Below, piece after piece: positions 27,369-37,487 of a stretch of 64,000 nt of DNA. The notes under the pieces are model-generated. The model had not been told where the DNA came from. It ran no database searches and saw nothing but the letters and a program-made list of their open reading frames with translations. The position numbers and the translations under genes are program-made. Numbering within the stretch: the first letter of the stretch is position 1; each line of letters begins with the position of its first letter. Source of the stretch: Acetobacter fallax (GTDB taxonomy: Bacteria > Pseudomonadota > Alphaproteobacteria > Acetobacterales > Acetobacteraceae); contig NZ_WOSX01000002.1 of assembly GCF_011516735.1 (NCBI RefSeq), forward strand, positions 114,115 to 178,114. Reading direction: 5' to 3'.

Positions 27369-28820
27369 ATGCCACAACCGACGAGACCGTCCGCCCTGAG
27401 CACCCTTTTCCGCCTCAAACCGATCACAAACGCGGATGACAGCGGCCTGAAACGCGTGCTCGGACCCGCCAGCCTCGTCGCCCTCGGCGTCGGCGCCACC
27501 ATCGGCGCCGGCCTCTTCTCCCTCACCGGCATCGCCGCCGGCGATAACGCCGGCCCCGCCGTCGTCCTGTCCTACCTCATCGCCGCCATCGCCTGCGGCT
27601 TCGCCGGTCTCTGCTACAGCGAACTCGCCAGCATGATCCCCGTCTCCGGCAGCGCCTACTCCTACGCCTACGTCGCCATGGGCGAACTCGTCGCCTGGAT
27701 CATCGGCTGGGACCTCGTGCTCGAATACGCCGTCGGCGCCGCAACCGTCTCCGTCAGCTGGTCAGGCTACGTCACCTCACTCCTCGCCGGATGGGGCATC
27801 CACCTCCCCGCCCGCCTCACCGCCTCACCCTTCGAAACCGTCACCCTCCCCGACGGCACCACAGCAGCCGGCCTCGCCAACGTCCCCGCCGCCTTCATCA
27901 TCACCATCGTCTCCCTCCTCCTCATCCGCGGCACCTCGGAATCCGCGAAGGTCAACGCCGTCATCGTCGTCATCAAACTGTCCGTCATCGCCGCCTTCAT
28001 CGGCTTCGGACTGCCCTATATCGACACAGCCAATTACCATCCCTTCATCCCGCCCAATGAAGGCACCTTCGGCCATTACGGCTTCTCCGGCGTCATGCGC
28101 GCCGCCGGCACCATCTTCTTCGCCTATATCGGCTTCGACGCCCTCTCCACCGCCGCCCAGGAGACAAAGAACCCGAAACGCGACATGCCCATCGGCATCA
28201 TCGGCAGCCTCCTCGTCTGCGTCGCCGCCTACGTCACCTTCTCCTTCGTCCTCACCGGCATCGTGAACTATAAGGACATGATCGGAGACGCCGCCCCCGT
28301 CGCCACCGCCATCGACAGAACCCACGTCACCTGGCTCAAACTCGCCGTAAAAATGGGCATCATCGCCGGCTTCACCTCCGTCCTCCTCGTCCTCCTCCTC
28401 GGCCAGAGCCGCGTCTTCTTCGCCATGTCAAAAGACGGCCTCCTCCCGCCCGTCTTCAGCAAAACCCACAAACGGTTCCACACCCCCTGGCTGTCCAACC
28501 TGTTCTTCATGGTCATCACCGGCGCCCTGGCCGCCTTCCTGCCCATCTCCGAACTCGGTCACATGACCTCAATCGGAACCCTCCTCGCTTTCACCATAGT
28601 CTGCGCCGGCGTCCTCATCCTCCGCACCCGCGCCCCCCACCTGGAACGAAAATTCCGCGTCCCTGGCGGCCCGGTCATCCCCGTCCTCGGCATCGTCTCC
28701 TGCCTCACCGTCATGGCCTCCCTCGACAGTCTCACCTGGCTCCGCCTCATCGTCTGGCTCGCCCTCGGCGCCATCGTCTATTTCGGCTACAGCCGCCGCC
28801 ACAGCCTCCTGAACCGCTGA
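27369..28820 (+). CDS. APC-family amino acid permease
   Basis: A 483-residue amino acid/polyamine/organocation permease of the cationic amino acid transporter (YfnA/CAT-like) type. Twelve or more helices are visible. Helix 1 has GVGATIGAGLFSLTG, the substrate-binding unwound segment. FFAYIGFDALSTAAQETKNPKRDMPIGI lies in helix 6-loop and is typical of the family. I start at MPQPTRPSALSTLF, with GGAG about 12 nt upstream; an earlier in-frame ATG adds a Pro/Thr-rich extension lacking family similarity. It is divergent from glyA. The transported amino acid is not set. Confidence 0.85.
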   Translation: MPQPTRPSALSTLFRLKPITNADDSGLKRVLGPASLVALGVGATIGAGLFSLTGIAAGDNAGPAVVLSYLIAAIACGFAGLCYSELASMIPVSGSAYSYAYVAMGELVAWIIGWDLVLEYAVGAATVSVSWSGYVTSLLAGWGIHLPARLTASPFETVTLPDGTTAAGLANVPAAFIITIVSLLLIRGTSESAKVNAVIVVIKLSVIAAFIGFGLPYIDTANYHPFIPPNEGTFGHYGFSGVMRAAGTIFFAYIGFDALSTAAQETKNPKRDMPIGIIGSLLVCVAAYVTFSFVLTGIVNYKDMIGDAAPVATAIDRTHVTWLKLAVKMGIIAGFTSVLLVLLLGQSRVFFAMSKDGLLPPVFSKTHKRFHTPWLSNLFFMVITGALAAFLPISELGHMTSIGTLLAFTIVCAGVLILRTRAPHLERKFRVPGGPVIPVLGIVSCLTVMASLDSLTWLRLIVWLALGAIVYFGYSRRHSLLNR

Positions 28821-29321
28821 AAAATCATAACGCCCGTTAGCGTCACTTCCCCGCACGTCCCCAGGGCTCTGCCCAAACCCGGCAGGACCTCAGACTCCTG
28901 CACCCCGATTGATTAATAATAAAATGGTTTCCAAAGGCTCTGTTGTCGTTACGTGTTGATCTGTGATTTTTCAAAGGGTTGGCAGAATCCGGGCTCTGCC
29001 CGAACCCGGCAGGGACCGCAGGCCCCTGCACCCCGATTTATTCATGATAAAATGGTTTCCAAAGGTCTGTGACCTTTGGTGGGTTCCAGGGCAAAGCCCT
29101 GGGAAGAAGCCAGCACTTAATGACAACAGAGCCACAAACTCCTGCTCCCCCACATCGGAAAACATCCCCCTCAGACGCACTGAAACAGTTCGCGCACCCA
29201 ACGTCGCGCAACAGTCTCCGCATCCCACACTGAACCATCCCGCCCCCCGCATGTTAAAAGTCCTGATGCCGTTGCAGGAAAAGACGAAAGCGGTGTCAGT
29301 CCACCATCGCGGAGTCACATC
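28821..29321. other. Intergenic region with repeat elements
   Basis: About 28858-28935 holds a truncated type A copy (core plus GATTAATAATAAAATGGTTT), then comes the complete type A element. The about 190 bp before the SDR gene are unique sequence with no gene seen. Confidence 0.6.
28936..29133. repeat. Type A MITE-like element (complete)
   Basis: A 198-bp element. Ends GGCTCTGTTGTCGTTACGTG and CACTTAATGACAACAGAGCC are inverted copies matching at 18 of 20 positions. The orientation is opposite to the copy at 16906. It contains the full core and the CCAAAGGTCTGTGACCTTTGG hairpin. Confidence 0.8.
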
Positions 29322-30170
29322 ATGACAACAGGCACCATCCTCATCACCGGCGCCGGAACCGGCTTCGGCAGAGAAGTCGCACTGCGCCTCGCCGAACACG
29401 GCCACGACGTCATCGCCGGTGTTGAAATCGTCGCCCAGATCAAAACCCTCCAGGACGAAGCAAAACTGCGCAACGCAAAACTGCGCGTCGAAAAACTCGA
29501 CGTCACCTGCCCCGCTGACCGCCACAAAGCCTCCGCCTGGAACATCGACGTGCTGCTGAACAACGCCGGCATTTCCGAAGGCGGCTCCATGGTCGACATC
29601 CCGGCCGAAAACCTGCGCCGACAGTTCGAGGTCAACGTCGTCGGCCCCGCCCTGCTCACCCAGGTCTTCGCCAGAAAAATGGCCGCGCGGAAAACGGGAA
29701 AAATCGTCTTCATGTCGTCCGTCGCCGGCCTGACAGCCGACCCGTTCGCCGGCGCCTATTCCGCGTCCAAACACGCCATCGAAGCCATGGCCTCAGCCCT
29801 GCAACAGGAACTGCGCGAATTCGGCGTCGAAGTCGCCACCATCAACCCGGGCCCGTTCCTGACCGGCTTCAACGACCGGATGTTCGAAACCTGGAAAAGC
29901 TGGCCCGACGATCCCTCAGAACGCCTCTTCGATTACACAAAGATCGCCTTCCCTCACGAACAGTATGACCCCGAGCCGGTCTTCGAAACCACCATCGGCG
30001 TCCTGACGGGCAAGATCGACACTTACAGAAACGTCGAACCCAAAGACATCATTAGCCAGCAAAAGGAACAGCTTGAAGCTCTCTGGACACTCCGCTCAAC
30101 CAGTGACCTCGGAAAGCGGGCCGGTCTCGTGCAGAAAGCTTATGATATCAAGCCCGGCACACCCGTCTGA
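29322..30170 (+). CDS. SDR-family oxidoreductase
   Basis: A 282-residue short-chain dehydrogenase/reductase. The Rossmann motif TGAGTGFG (residues 10-17), NNAG (about 80-83) and the catalytic S and YSASK (AYSASKHAIEAM, about 147-158) are present, so it is a classical-type SDR. PGPFLTGFNDRM and the long C-terminal extension resemble the subfamily annotated as ketoreductase-like or retinol-dehydrogenase-like. GGAG lies 7 nt upstream of the ATG. It stands alone between repeats. The substrate and NAD/NADP preference cannot be assigned. Confidence 0.85.
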   Translation: MTTGTILITGAGTGFGREVALRLAEHGHDVIAGVEIVAQIKTLQDEAKLRNAKLRVEKLDVTCPADRHKASAWNIDVLLNNAGISEGGSMVDIPAENLRRQFEVNVVGPALLTQVFARKMAARKTGKIVFMSSVAGLTADPFAGAYSASKHAIEAMASALQQELREFGVEVATINPGPFLTGFNDRMFETWKSWPDDPSERLFDYTKIAFPHEQYDPEPVFETTIGVLTGKIDTYRNVEPKDIISQQKEQLEALWTLRSTSDLGKRAGLVQKAYDIKPGTPV

Positions 30171-30252
30171 AACAATACGGTCAGGCCCTTCCCGCCCCGG
30201 AACCGCGAAAAGCCGAACCCATCAGGACCACGGCGCAGAAAAACATGCTTCA

Positions 30253-30459
30253 TTATACCCGAGGTTGTGAGGACTGACTTGTCGATGAGAATATCCGGGC
30301 TCTGCCCGGACCCGGCAGGGACCGCAGGCCCCTGCACCCCACTCTGCTGATCATAAAATGGTTTGCAAAGGCGAGCCTTTATCAGGTTCCAGGGCAGAGC
30401 CCTGCCAGTCCCGCACCCATCAACCTCACACAGGCCAAAGGCCAGACCCTCTGGTATTA
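30253..30459. repeat. Type B MITE-like element (complete, inverted)
   Basis: A 207-bp copy running from TTATACCCGAGG to CCTCTGGTATTA, in the opposite orientation to the 24617 copy. The shared hairpin core lies near its left end and CAGGTTCCAGGGCAGAGCC near the right. Confidence 0.7.
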
Positions 30460-30669
30460 CCCACCACCCCATGAGCAGTTGTCCGTGCAACAGCTTCGAA
30501 GCGACTGCTCACCCCCCTGCGCACGCGCGCCAGACCGCCACGCTGTCCCGCAATCCGCCAGTCACAGCAGCCATCAGACCAGTCCTCATGCTTCTGTGAT
30601 CGTGCCATCCGAAAAAAACGATGTATTTCCAACTCTCCAGCCGGACACATTCAGCCAGGACAGGACAAA

Positions 30670-31695
30670 ATGATCGGACAAAAGCTCCCCTCCGACATGC
30701 AGGCCATCGTCTTCGACGCCCCCGGTCCCCCCTCCGTGCTGCACCTCGCCCAAGTCCCGCTCCCCATCCCGGCTGAAGGCGAAGTCCTCGTCAGAGTCCA
30801 TGCCAGCGGCGTCAACCGCCCCGACATCATGCAGCGCAAGGGCCTCTACCCCCCGCCCCCGGGCGCAAGCCCGCTTCTGGGCCTGGAAATCGCCGGCGAA
30901 GTCGTCGCAACCGGCCCCGCAGCCCGCGACATCCCCTTCCCCGCAAAAGGCTCCCTCGTCTGCGCCCTCACCAATGGCGGCGGATACGCTGATTACTGCA
31001 CCGTCCCCGCCGGACAATGCCTGCCCTGGCCAACAGGATTCGACGCCGTCAAAGCCGCCGCCCTGCCGGAAACCTTTTTCACCGTCTGGTCCAACCTGTT
31101 CACGACCGCCCGCCTCCAGCCCGGTGAGCGCGTGCTCATCCACGGCGGCGCCGGCGGAATCGGAACCGCCGCCATCCAGCTCGCCAGAGCCTTTGACGCC
31201 ATCCCCTACGCCACAGCCGGCAGCAAGGAAAAATGCCAGCTCTGCGAAAGTCTCGGCGCCACAAGCATCAATTACAACGAAGAGGATTTCGTCGCGAAGC
31301 TCCGTGACCTGACCGACGGCAAAGGCGTCAACGTCATCCTCGATATCCTCGGCGGCAAATACCTGGACCGAAACCTCCGCAGCCTCGCCAGACACGGCCG
31401 CCTGATCCTCATCGCCCTCCAGTCCGGCGCGAAGGCCGAAAACGTCGACATCTCCGGCATCCTGACAAAAAACCTGACGATCGAAGGCACGACCCTCCGC
31501 CCCCGCAGCGCCGCATACAAAGCCGCCATCGCCCGGGATCTTCTCGAAAATGTCTGGCCCAGGCTGGCATCCGGCGAAATCGCCCCGCTGATCCACGCCA
31601 CCTTTCCGATCAGCGAAGCCGCCGAAGCCCACACCCTCATGGAAACAGGCTCCCACTCAGGAAAAATCGTCCTGCTCCATCCCGCCAGCCAATAG
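30670..31695 (+). CDS. NAD(P)H quinone oxidoreductase, zinc-independent MDR
   Basis: A 341-residue medium-chain dehydrogenase/reductase of the PIG3/QOR type. Family hallmarks are LVRVHASGVNRPDIMQRKGLYPPPPGASPLLGLEIAGEV, the nucleotide site VLIHGGAGGIGTAAIQLARAF, and the absence of zinc-binding Cys residues. It should reduce quinones or enones with NADPH in the cytoplasm. The ATG follows AGGACAGGACAAA; the family core could equally start at the next ATG, nine codons on. It is monocistronic between repeat elements. Confidence 0.87.
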   Translation: MIGQKLPSDMQAIVFDAPGPPSVLHLAQVPLPIPAEGEVLVRVHASGVNRPDIMQRKGLYPPPPGASPLLGLEIAGEVVATGPAARDIPFPAKGSLVCALTNGGGYADYCTVPAGQCLPWPTGFDAVKAAALPETFFTVWSNLFTTARLQPGERVLIHGGAGGIGTAAIQLARAFDAIPYATAGSKEKCQLCESLGATSINYNEEDFVAKLRDLTDGKGVNVILDILGGKYLDRNLRSLARHGRLILIALQSGAKAENVDISGILTKNLTIEGTTLRPRSAAYKAAIARDLLENVWPRLASGEIAPLIHATFPISEAAEAHTLMETGSHSGKIVLLHPASQ

Positions 31696-31746
31696 TCCGA
31701 TCAGCACCCCCGGCTCCGTCTCCCCGGAGGCGCACCCACCGGCAGC

Positions 31747-31812
31747 TTTTGAAAACTCTGCTGTCATTAAGCAATGACTCTTTCCCAGGGCTCTGCCCTG
31801 GAACCCGGCAAG
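31747..31812. repeat. Truncated type A element
   Basis: Holds a decayed left end (ACTCTGCTGTCATTAAGCAA) and the CCAGGGCTCTGCCCTGG hairpin only. The remainder is replaced by unique sequence. Confidence 0.5.
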
Positions 31813-31948
31813 CTGTTCCGTCACAAAGCTGTCCGCCCCGGCCCCGCCATCGACATCATTGCGATCCAGCGCAAACACCCGCAATTCATCCGGGAACAAC
31901 ACGTGCTCACAACGATGCAGCCGCAAAGCCGCTCCGCATAACAGAGCC

Positions 31949-34573
31949 TCAGAACGTCGCGTTCACACGCCCGTAGTAATACCCTCCCGTAATCGGAACC
32001 TGCATCGACGACTGATCGTAAATGTAAGCCCCCAGATAATTCACGCTCTGCGGCACACGACGCGGACGAATGTTGAACACGTTGTTCCCGCCAGCCGCGA
32101 CATGCCAGTTCTTGCTGAACCGATAGCCAATCTCAAGATCCGTCAGCCAGCGCGGCGAGTTTTTGAACTGATAGAAATCTGTAACGCTGTACTGAAGCGC
32201 CGTCGGAGCCCAGTCCTGATAGCTCATCATGTTCGTCGTCTCACCATAACGGGTCTGACGAATGTTCACATCCCATTTCCCGACCGTATAATACGCATTC
32301 AGAATAATCTTGCTGCGCGGATAGGCCGTCGTGATGTAGCCGATATTGGCCGCGTTCAGCAGCTCCGCGCCGTTCGTGCCAATGCCATTGTGATGCAGAC
32401 GCGTGCGGTTGAGATCCAGCGCCATACTCAGCATCAGATTGCCATATCGCTTCAGATGAAACGTATAATCCGCATTGATGTCGAGACCCTGCGTTCGTGT
32501 GCTGGCCCCGTTCGACAGATAATAAGCCTGAATGTTGTCCAGAGAGGCATCATTGACCGGCGGCGTGAAACCCATCGACTGAATGGCGGCAATGGCCGAA
32601 AGACCACTCACCGTGCCACCCTGCACAATCCGGTCACGGATGTTGATCTGATAAACATCCGCCTCAACATGAAAACCACTGACAGGCTCAACCACAATAC
32701 CACCCGAAGCATTGGTCGAACGCTCCGGCTTCAGCCCCGGCGCCCCCAGACTCCGCGCCGCATCCGAATCAGCCGCGAGCAGTCCCGAAGCACCGTTCGG
32801 TGACACATTCATCGCGCTGTAATGCTCCTCCGCCAGCGTCGGCGCCCGAAAGCCGGTGCTGATCGTGCCGCGAACCGCAATCCGCTTCGTAATGTCATAC
32901 CGCGTCGAAATCTTGCCATTCTCAGCATTCCCCACATCGGTGTAATGCTCGAAACGGCCCGCGAAATCGACTTCCCAGTTCTTCAGGAAGTGAAAATCAC
33001 CATCAATATACCCGGCCCAGATATTACGATACCACGCCCCCGCGTTCTGCGGCGCCAGACCGGCAAACCCCTGCGTGCCACCCAGAGCATAAGACGCCGG
33101 ATTACCCGCCCAGATCTGATAGGATTCCATCCGGTGCTCAGCCCCGAACGCCAGAACCATCGGCACCGTATGCGCAATGTTGAAATTACGGCGCAGATCA
33201 AGATTGTTCGTCCACTGCGCCATATTGAAACTCTCAGCCCGAACATCCGTCGGACTGTACCCACATCCCGCAACGGAATAATTCGCGCCCGCCGCGGGAT
33301 CTGTCGAACAGGTGGACTGCAAAATCCCGGTATTCACCGTGTTCTTGTTGCCAACCTTGTTGTAATCCGCGCCATAAGTGGACGAAATATCCCAGCCGAA
33401 ACCAAAAAGACTGTCCCCCTTCGCCCCGACCGTCGCGGCATAATCGTTTTCTTCCGCCGTCTCCGTCGGCGTAAACCCCCACGGCCAGTAAGACAGCGCG
33501 ACACCACCGCCAACGTTCGGCACCCGATAGTTCTGATACGTCTCGGCATGGCGATGCGCATAGATAATGTTGCCATAGAACATCACGTTCTCATTGAGCG
33601 GCTTGCCCCAGTCGAGACCAAAATTCTCGCGGGTTTCCTCCGCCGTGCTCAGCACCCTGTTCGATGTCGCCGGAATGTGTGCCCCCGTGCTCACATAAGA
33701 CGCAACATCATGGTCCTCCGGCTGGGACGCCACCAGCCGATGGTCCCGCACATTCTTCGGCACCATGTGATCGGTATGATACATCTGCCCGTAAAGATGC
33801 AGATAACCATCATCGCCAAGTTTCATGCCGCCATCGGCATTGAACTGATACTGCCACCCGTCGCCATTATAGGCATTCGCGCCGGTCTGCGCCGACATAT
33901 TCAGACCATGATCAGTCTTTTTGGTGATGATGTTGACCACGCCCGCAATCGCATCCGAGCCATACATCGCCGCCGCGCCGTCTTCCAGCACCTCGATATG
34001 GTCGATCATGTTCGCCGGCAGCATATTCAGATCAACACCGGTCGTGCCAAAATTCGGACCCGACGTCGCCGTAAACGTCGTCGAGGTATGGCGGCGCTTG
34101 CCATCCACCAGAACAAGAACCTGATTGGAACTCAGCCCGCGCATATGAATCGAGGAAACCAGAGCAGCCGCATCCGTCCCCATCGCCTCAACATTGATGG
34201 ACGCATACGTGCGCGTCAGCGCATCCGCCAGATTCACCATGCCGGACCGCTGCAACACCGCCCCCGTCAGCACCTTCACAGGGCTGATGCTCTGGCGCGC
34301 GCGACGGTTCGCACTGTGCGTGCCGGTGACAATCACCGCCTCATTCGCATCTGAGGCATAATGAGCCGGACGCGGCAGCGACCGCGCCGGCACAGCCGCC
34401 GTTGTCGCCGTCGCCGCCCCGGCCGCATGTGCGCCGGCATGACCCGCAACCGGCTTGTGAATCCGGCTATGAATCGCCGTTTTCTGCACCTCCGCAGCCA
34501 GCGCCTTTGTCGCCATTCCGGACACTGGAATCGCAAGAAACGTTGCAGTGAGAAGTATTTTACGGGACGTCAT
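31949..34573 (-). CDS. TonB-dependent receptor
   Basis: An 874-residue outer membrane receptor. A signal peptide (ILLTATFLAIPVSGMATKALAA, cleavage about residue 27) is followed by an Ala/His-rich linker. A TonB-box-like EAVIVTGT lies at about residues 78-85. The plug has SSIHMRGLSSNQVLVLVDGKRRH and VLEDGAAAMYGSDAIAGVVNI. The barrel ends in a C-terminal Phe (YYGRVNATF). The DGAAAMYGSDAIAGVVNIITKK region is shared with receptors often proposed to take up siderophores or other ligands; the ligand cannot be set. A CAGGGGG site precedes the start. Confidence 0.9.
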   Translation of the reverse strand: MTSRKILLTATFLAIPVSGMATKALAAEVQKTAIHSRIHKPVAGHAGAHAAGAATATTAAVPARSLPRPAHYASDANEAVIVTGTHSANRRARQSISPVKVLTGAVLQRSGMVNLADALTRTYASINVEAMGTDAAALVSSIHMRGLSSNQVLVLVDGKRRHTSTTFTATSGPNFGTTGVDLNMLPANMIDHIEVLEDGAAAMYGSDAIAGVVNIITKKTDHGLNMSAQTGANAYNGDGWQYQFNADGGMKLGDDGYLHLYGQMYHTDHMVPKNVRDHRLVASQPEDHDVASYVSTGAHIPATSNRVLSTAEETRENFGLDWGKPLNENVMFYGNIIYAHRHAETYQNYRVPNVGGGVALSYWPWGFTPTETAEENDYAATVGAKGDSLFGFGWDISSTYGADYNKVGNKNTVNTGILQSTCSTDPAAGANYSVAGCGYSPTDVRAESFNMAQWTNNLDLRRNFNIAHTVPMVLAFGAEHRMESYQIWAGNPASYALGGTQGFAGLAPQNAGAWYRNIWAGYIDGDFHFLKNWEVDFAGRFEHYTDVGNAENGKISTRYDITKRIAVRGTISTGFRAPTLAEEHYSAMNVSPNGASGLLAADSDAARSLGAPGLKPERSTNASGGIVVEPVSGFHVEADVYQINIRDRIVQGGTVSGLSAIAAIQSMGFTPPVNDASLDNIQAYYLSNGASTRTQGLDINADYTFHLKRYGNLMLSMALDLNRTRLHHNGIGTNGAELLNAANIGYITTAYPRSKIILNAYYTVGKWDVNIRQTRYGETTNMMSYQDWAPTALQYSVTDFYQFKNSPRWLTDLEIGYRFSKNWHVAAGGNNVFNIRPRRVPQSVNYLGAYIYDQSSMQVPITGGYYYGRVNATF

Positions 34574-34896
34574 GTGCGGCAGCCCCCTGATGATCTGAGT
34601 GTTTGTTACCCCCTGAGCGAATATGAGCCATGCTCGTTACGCAACGATAAAGTTACGATACAATACAGATAATCAGTATTTTGTTGTTTTCAGGTAACAG
34701 ATTTCACGAATAGAAATACCATGAAATAACACCGTAATAACCCGGCAAAAAACACCTCTCCTAGCAGCAACACTCCGACTTAATACACACAGACAGCCAG
34801 TAACCCGACAACATATGATTCCGGCCCGGACAATCCCCCGGACCACACCCTGATACCCACACAACAAACCCCGGCCTCAGAACGCCACCCGAAACC
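34574..34896. other. Intergenic region, AT-rich
   Basis: Between the xylulokinase stop and the TonB receptor start. It is AT-rich around 34640-34780 and should hold the receptor promoter. No gene or repeat core was seen. Confidence 0.4.
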
Positions 34897-36378
34897 TCAC
34901 TCCTCCGCACCCGCATCTTCCTTCGCCACCAGCCCCCGCACCGCCGGATACAACGCCCGATACCGCGGCAACACCGCCGCATAAGCCTCCCGCAACACCG
35001 GGTCAGGCAACACCGTCTCCACCCGCTCCGGCGCCCCGCACACCACTGCCGGAGCCTCCCCCGTCACCGCCATCCGCGCCAGCCGCGCAGCCCCGAACGA
35101 CCCGCCCCGCTCCCCATGCTTCAGCCGGTGCAAAGGAAGATCCAGAACAGCAGACAAAATCCGCACCCAGCGCGCACTCCGTGACCCGCCGCCAATCACA
35201 TCCGCCTCCGTCAGCACAGAGCCGGACTCCCGCAGCCCGTCCAGCGCATCCCGGAACGAAAACGCCACCCCCTCCAGAACCGCCTGCGTCAGCGCCGCCC
35301 GCGTCGTGTCCTGCGATAACCCCAGAAAACCACCGCGAATCTCCGGATCATTATGCGGCGTCCGCTCCCCCGACAGATACGGCAGAAAAATCGCCTCCGA
35401 CGGACGCTCAATCCGCTCCGGCAACTCCTCCAGCAACGCCGCCTCATCAACCCCCGTCACCCGCGACCACCACACCAGCGACGCCGCAGCCGACAGCGTC
35501 ACCCCCATCTGATGCCAGGTCTGAGGAATCGCATGACAAAACGCATGAATCGCCGACCGCGTCCCCAGCCGCAACCGATCCGTCGTCACCCACAAAACCC
35601 CTGACGTCCCCAGCGACAAAAACGCCGACCCGGGTGCAATCGCCCCGATCCCCACAGCCCCCGCCGCATTATCCCCGGCACTCCCCGCCAGAACCGGCGG
35701 CTCCCGCCAGCCCCACTCCGAAGCCAGATCCCGCACCACACGCCCCGCCGGGTCCGTCCCCTCACACAGCACCGGCATCGCCGCCTCGCTCAGACCACAC
35801 ACCGCCAGTGCCTCGTCCGACCAGCGCCGCGCCCCAACATCCAGCCACAACGTGCCCGACGCATCGGACATGTCCTCAATCATCTCCCCCGTCAGCCGAT
35901 ACCGCACCCACGCCTTGGGCAGCAGCACATGCCGCACCGCCGCAAATACCGCCGGCTCATGCTCCGCCACCCACAGCAGCTTCGGCGCCGTAAAACCCGG
36001 CATCGCAATATTCGCACACACCTCGCGACTGCGCGGAAACCGCCGCTCAATCTCCGCACACTCCGCCCCGGACCGCAGATCGTTCCACAAAATACAGGGC
36101 CGCAGCACCCGCCCGCCCTCGCCCAGCAAGACCGCCCCATGCTGCTGACCGGAAAGCCCGATCCCCCGCACCGCCGCAAACGCCACAGGCTCAGCCTCGC
36201 GCAACGCCGCAAAACACCGCAGCACCGCTCGCCACCAGTCCTCCGGGTCCTGCTCGCTCCACCCCGGATGCGGCCTGCTCACCGTCAGCCCCTCCGTCCG
36301 CGACGCCAGAACCTCCTGCGCCCCGTCCACCAGCACAGCCTTCACACCCGAAGTCCCGAGATCAATCCCGATATACAT
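34897..36378 (-). CDS. xylB: Xylulokinase
   Basis: A 493-residue FGGY-family sugar kinase. The N-terminal ATPase-fold motif YIGIDLGTSGVKAVLVD is followed by HPGWSEQDPEDWW and GIGLSGQQHGAVLL, diagnostic of xylulokinase. ILWNDLRSGAECAEI and FLPYLSGERTPHNDPEIRGGFLGLS follow, and then VIGGGSRS of the C-terminal domain. It phosphorylates D-xylulose for the pentose phosphate pathway, the main sugar route in acetic acid bacteria, which oxidise arabitol and related polyols to xylulose. I start at the ATG with AGGA 7 nt upstream; an earlier in-frame ATG adds a Cys-rich lead unlike the family. No xylose isomerase or transporter gene is adjacent. Confidence 0.9.
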   Translation of the reverse strand: MYIGIDLGTSGVKAVLVDGAQEVLASRTEGLTVSRPHPGWSEQDPEDWWRAVLRCFAALREAEPVAFAAVRGIGLSGQQHGAVLLGEGGRVLRPCILWNDLRSGAECAEIERRFPRSREVCANIAMPGFTAPKLLWVAEHEPAVFAAVRHVLLPKAWVRYRLTGEMIEDMSDASGTLWLDVGARRWSDEALAVCGLSEAAMPVLCEGTDPAGRVVRDLASEWGWREPPVLAGSAGDNAAGAVGIGAIAPGSAFLSLGTSGVLWVTTDRLRLGTRSAIHAFCHAIPQTWHQMGVTLSAAASLVWWSRVTGVDEAALLEELPERIERPSEAIFLPYLSGERTPHNDPEIRGGFLGLSQDTTRAALTQAVLEGVAFSFRDALDGLRESGSVLTEADVIGGGSRSARWVRILSAVLDLPLHRLKHGERGGSFGAARLARMAVTGEAPAVVCGAPERVETVLPDPVLREAYAAVLPRYRALYPAVRGLVAKEDAGAEE

Positions 36379-36591
36379 TCCGTTATCCTGACAACAGCTT
36401 TCCCGGATACAAAACCACGTTTTCATCCGTCACGCACAGACGCCACGCATCGTGCGACCAGAAATTGACAGGACTGTGACGCACCGGACAATCACCCCTC
36501 GCAAAGGTTCGGCAATGACACACCTGACGGATTGATCACCCAATGGCAGCCAGGAGGGCCGGGCTTCACAGGTTTTGTCACCGCATCGGAA

Positions 36592-37473
36592 TCATGCTTT
36601 ATCAGCAAGCCGATCCTGCGTTTTCGTCTCAAAATCGGAAGCCTCATGTCGTTCGTGTAACTGACTGGAAAGCTCTCCGAACGTCCGATTGACCATGCGT
36701 CCACGCCGGACGGCGGGCCGTTCCAGAAGCCGGTCTGCCCAGGCCCTGAGATGGGAATAGTCCTGCACGCTCAGGAATGTGGCGGAATCATTATAGAGCC
36801 AGCCTTCGACCAGGCCCCCATACCACGGAAAAATCGCCATATCAGCGATCGTGTAATCATCACCAGCTATGAAAGGACTTTCCGCAAGGCGCCGGTCAAG
36901 CACATCCAGCTGGCGTTTCGCTTCCATGGCAAAACGATTGATCGCATATTCGATTTTCTCTGGTGCGTAGGCATAGAAATGCCCGAAACCGCCGCCGAGA
37001 TAGGGTGCGCTTCCCACCTGCCAGAACAGCCAGTTCAGACAGGCCGTCCGCCCCGCCATATCCTTCGGGATGAAGGCACCAAATTTTTCAGCCAGATACA
37101 GCAGGATCGATCCGGATTCGAAAACGCGCAGAGGCTCATGGCCACTATGGTCAACAAGCGCCGGAATTTTGGAATTCGGGTTGACCTCCGTAAAGCCCGA
37201 CCCGAACTGGTCGCCTTCGCCGATGCGGATAAGCCACGCGTCATATTCGGCACTGGCATGGCCCGCGGCAAGCAGCTCTTCCAGCATGATCGTGATCTTC
37301 ACGCCGTTGGGTGTGCCCAGAGAATAGAGCTGGAGCGGATGGCGGCCGACAGGAAGCGGGCGCTCATGAGTGGCCCCGGCTGTCGGGCGGTTCGTACTGG
37401 CGAACCTGCTTCCGTCGGGAACCGTCCATGTCCAGATCCGGGGTGGTACGTACTCAGGTGATCCGCTCATCAT
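36592..37473 (-). CDS. yghU: Glutathione S-transferase family protein (YghU-like)
   Basis: A 293-residue Nu-class glutathione transferase-like protein. It closely follows E. coli YghU: NRPTAGATHE-LPVGRHPLQLYSLGTPNG, then KITIMLEELLAAG-EYDAWLIRIGEGDQF, VNPNSKIPALVDH, FESGSILLYLAEKFG, GGFGHFYAYAPEKIEYAINRFAMEAKRQLDVLD, and the C-terminal LHERHEASDFETKT. YghU binds two glutathiones and has disulfide-reductase and organic hydroperoxide activity. It is followed upstream by remnants of a second GST gene. Confidence 0.93.
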   Translation of the reverse strand: MMSGSPEYVPPRIWTWTVPDGSRFASTNRPTAGATHERPLPVGRHPLQLYSLGTPNGVKITIMLEELLAAGHASAEYDAWLIRIGEGDQFGSGFTEVNPNSKIPALVDHSGHEPLRVFESGSILLYLAEKFGAFIPKDMAGRTACLNWLFWQVGSAPYLGGGFGHFYAYAPEKIEYAINRFAMEAKRQLDVLDRRLAESPFIAGDDYTIADMAIFPWYGGLVEGWLYNDSATFLSVQDYSHLRAWADRLLERPAVRRGRMVNRTFGELSSQLHERHEASDFETKTQDRLADKA

Positions 37474-37487
37474 ACTGTCCTTTCCGG

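Noticed and set aside
28971..29325. Small open frames in the repeat elements
   Set aside because: They give the same peptides (e.g. LCPGTHQRSQTFGNHF) wherever the repeat occurs, with no start context. They are products of the element sequence.
32822..34354. 510-codon plus-strand open frame opposite the TonB receptor
   Set aside because: Arg/Ile-rich with no domain pattern, and fully antisense to a receptor with plug, barrel and signal peptide.
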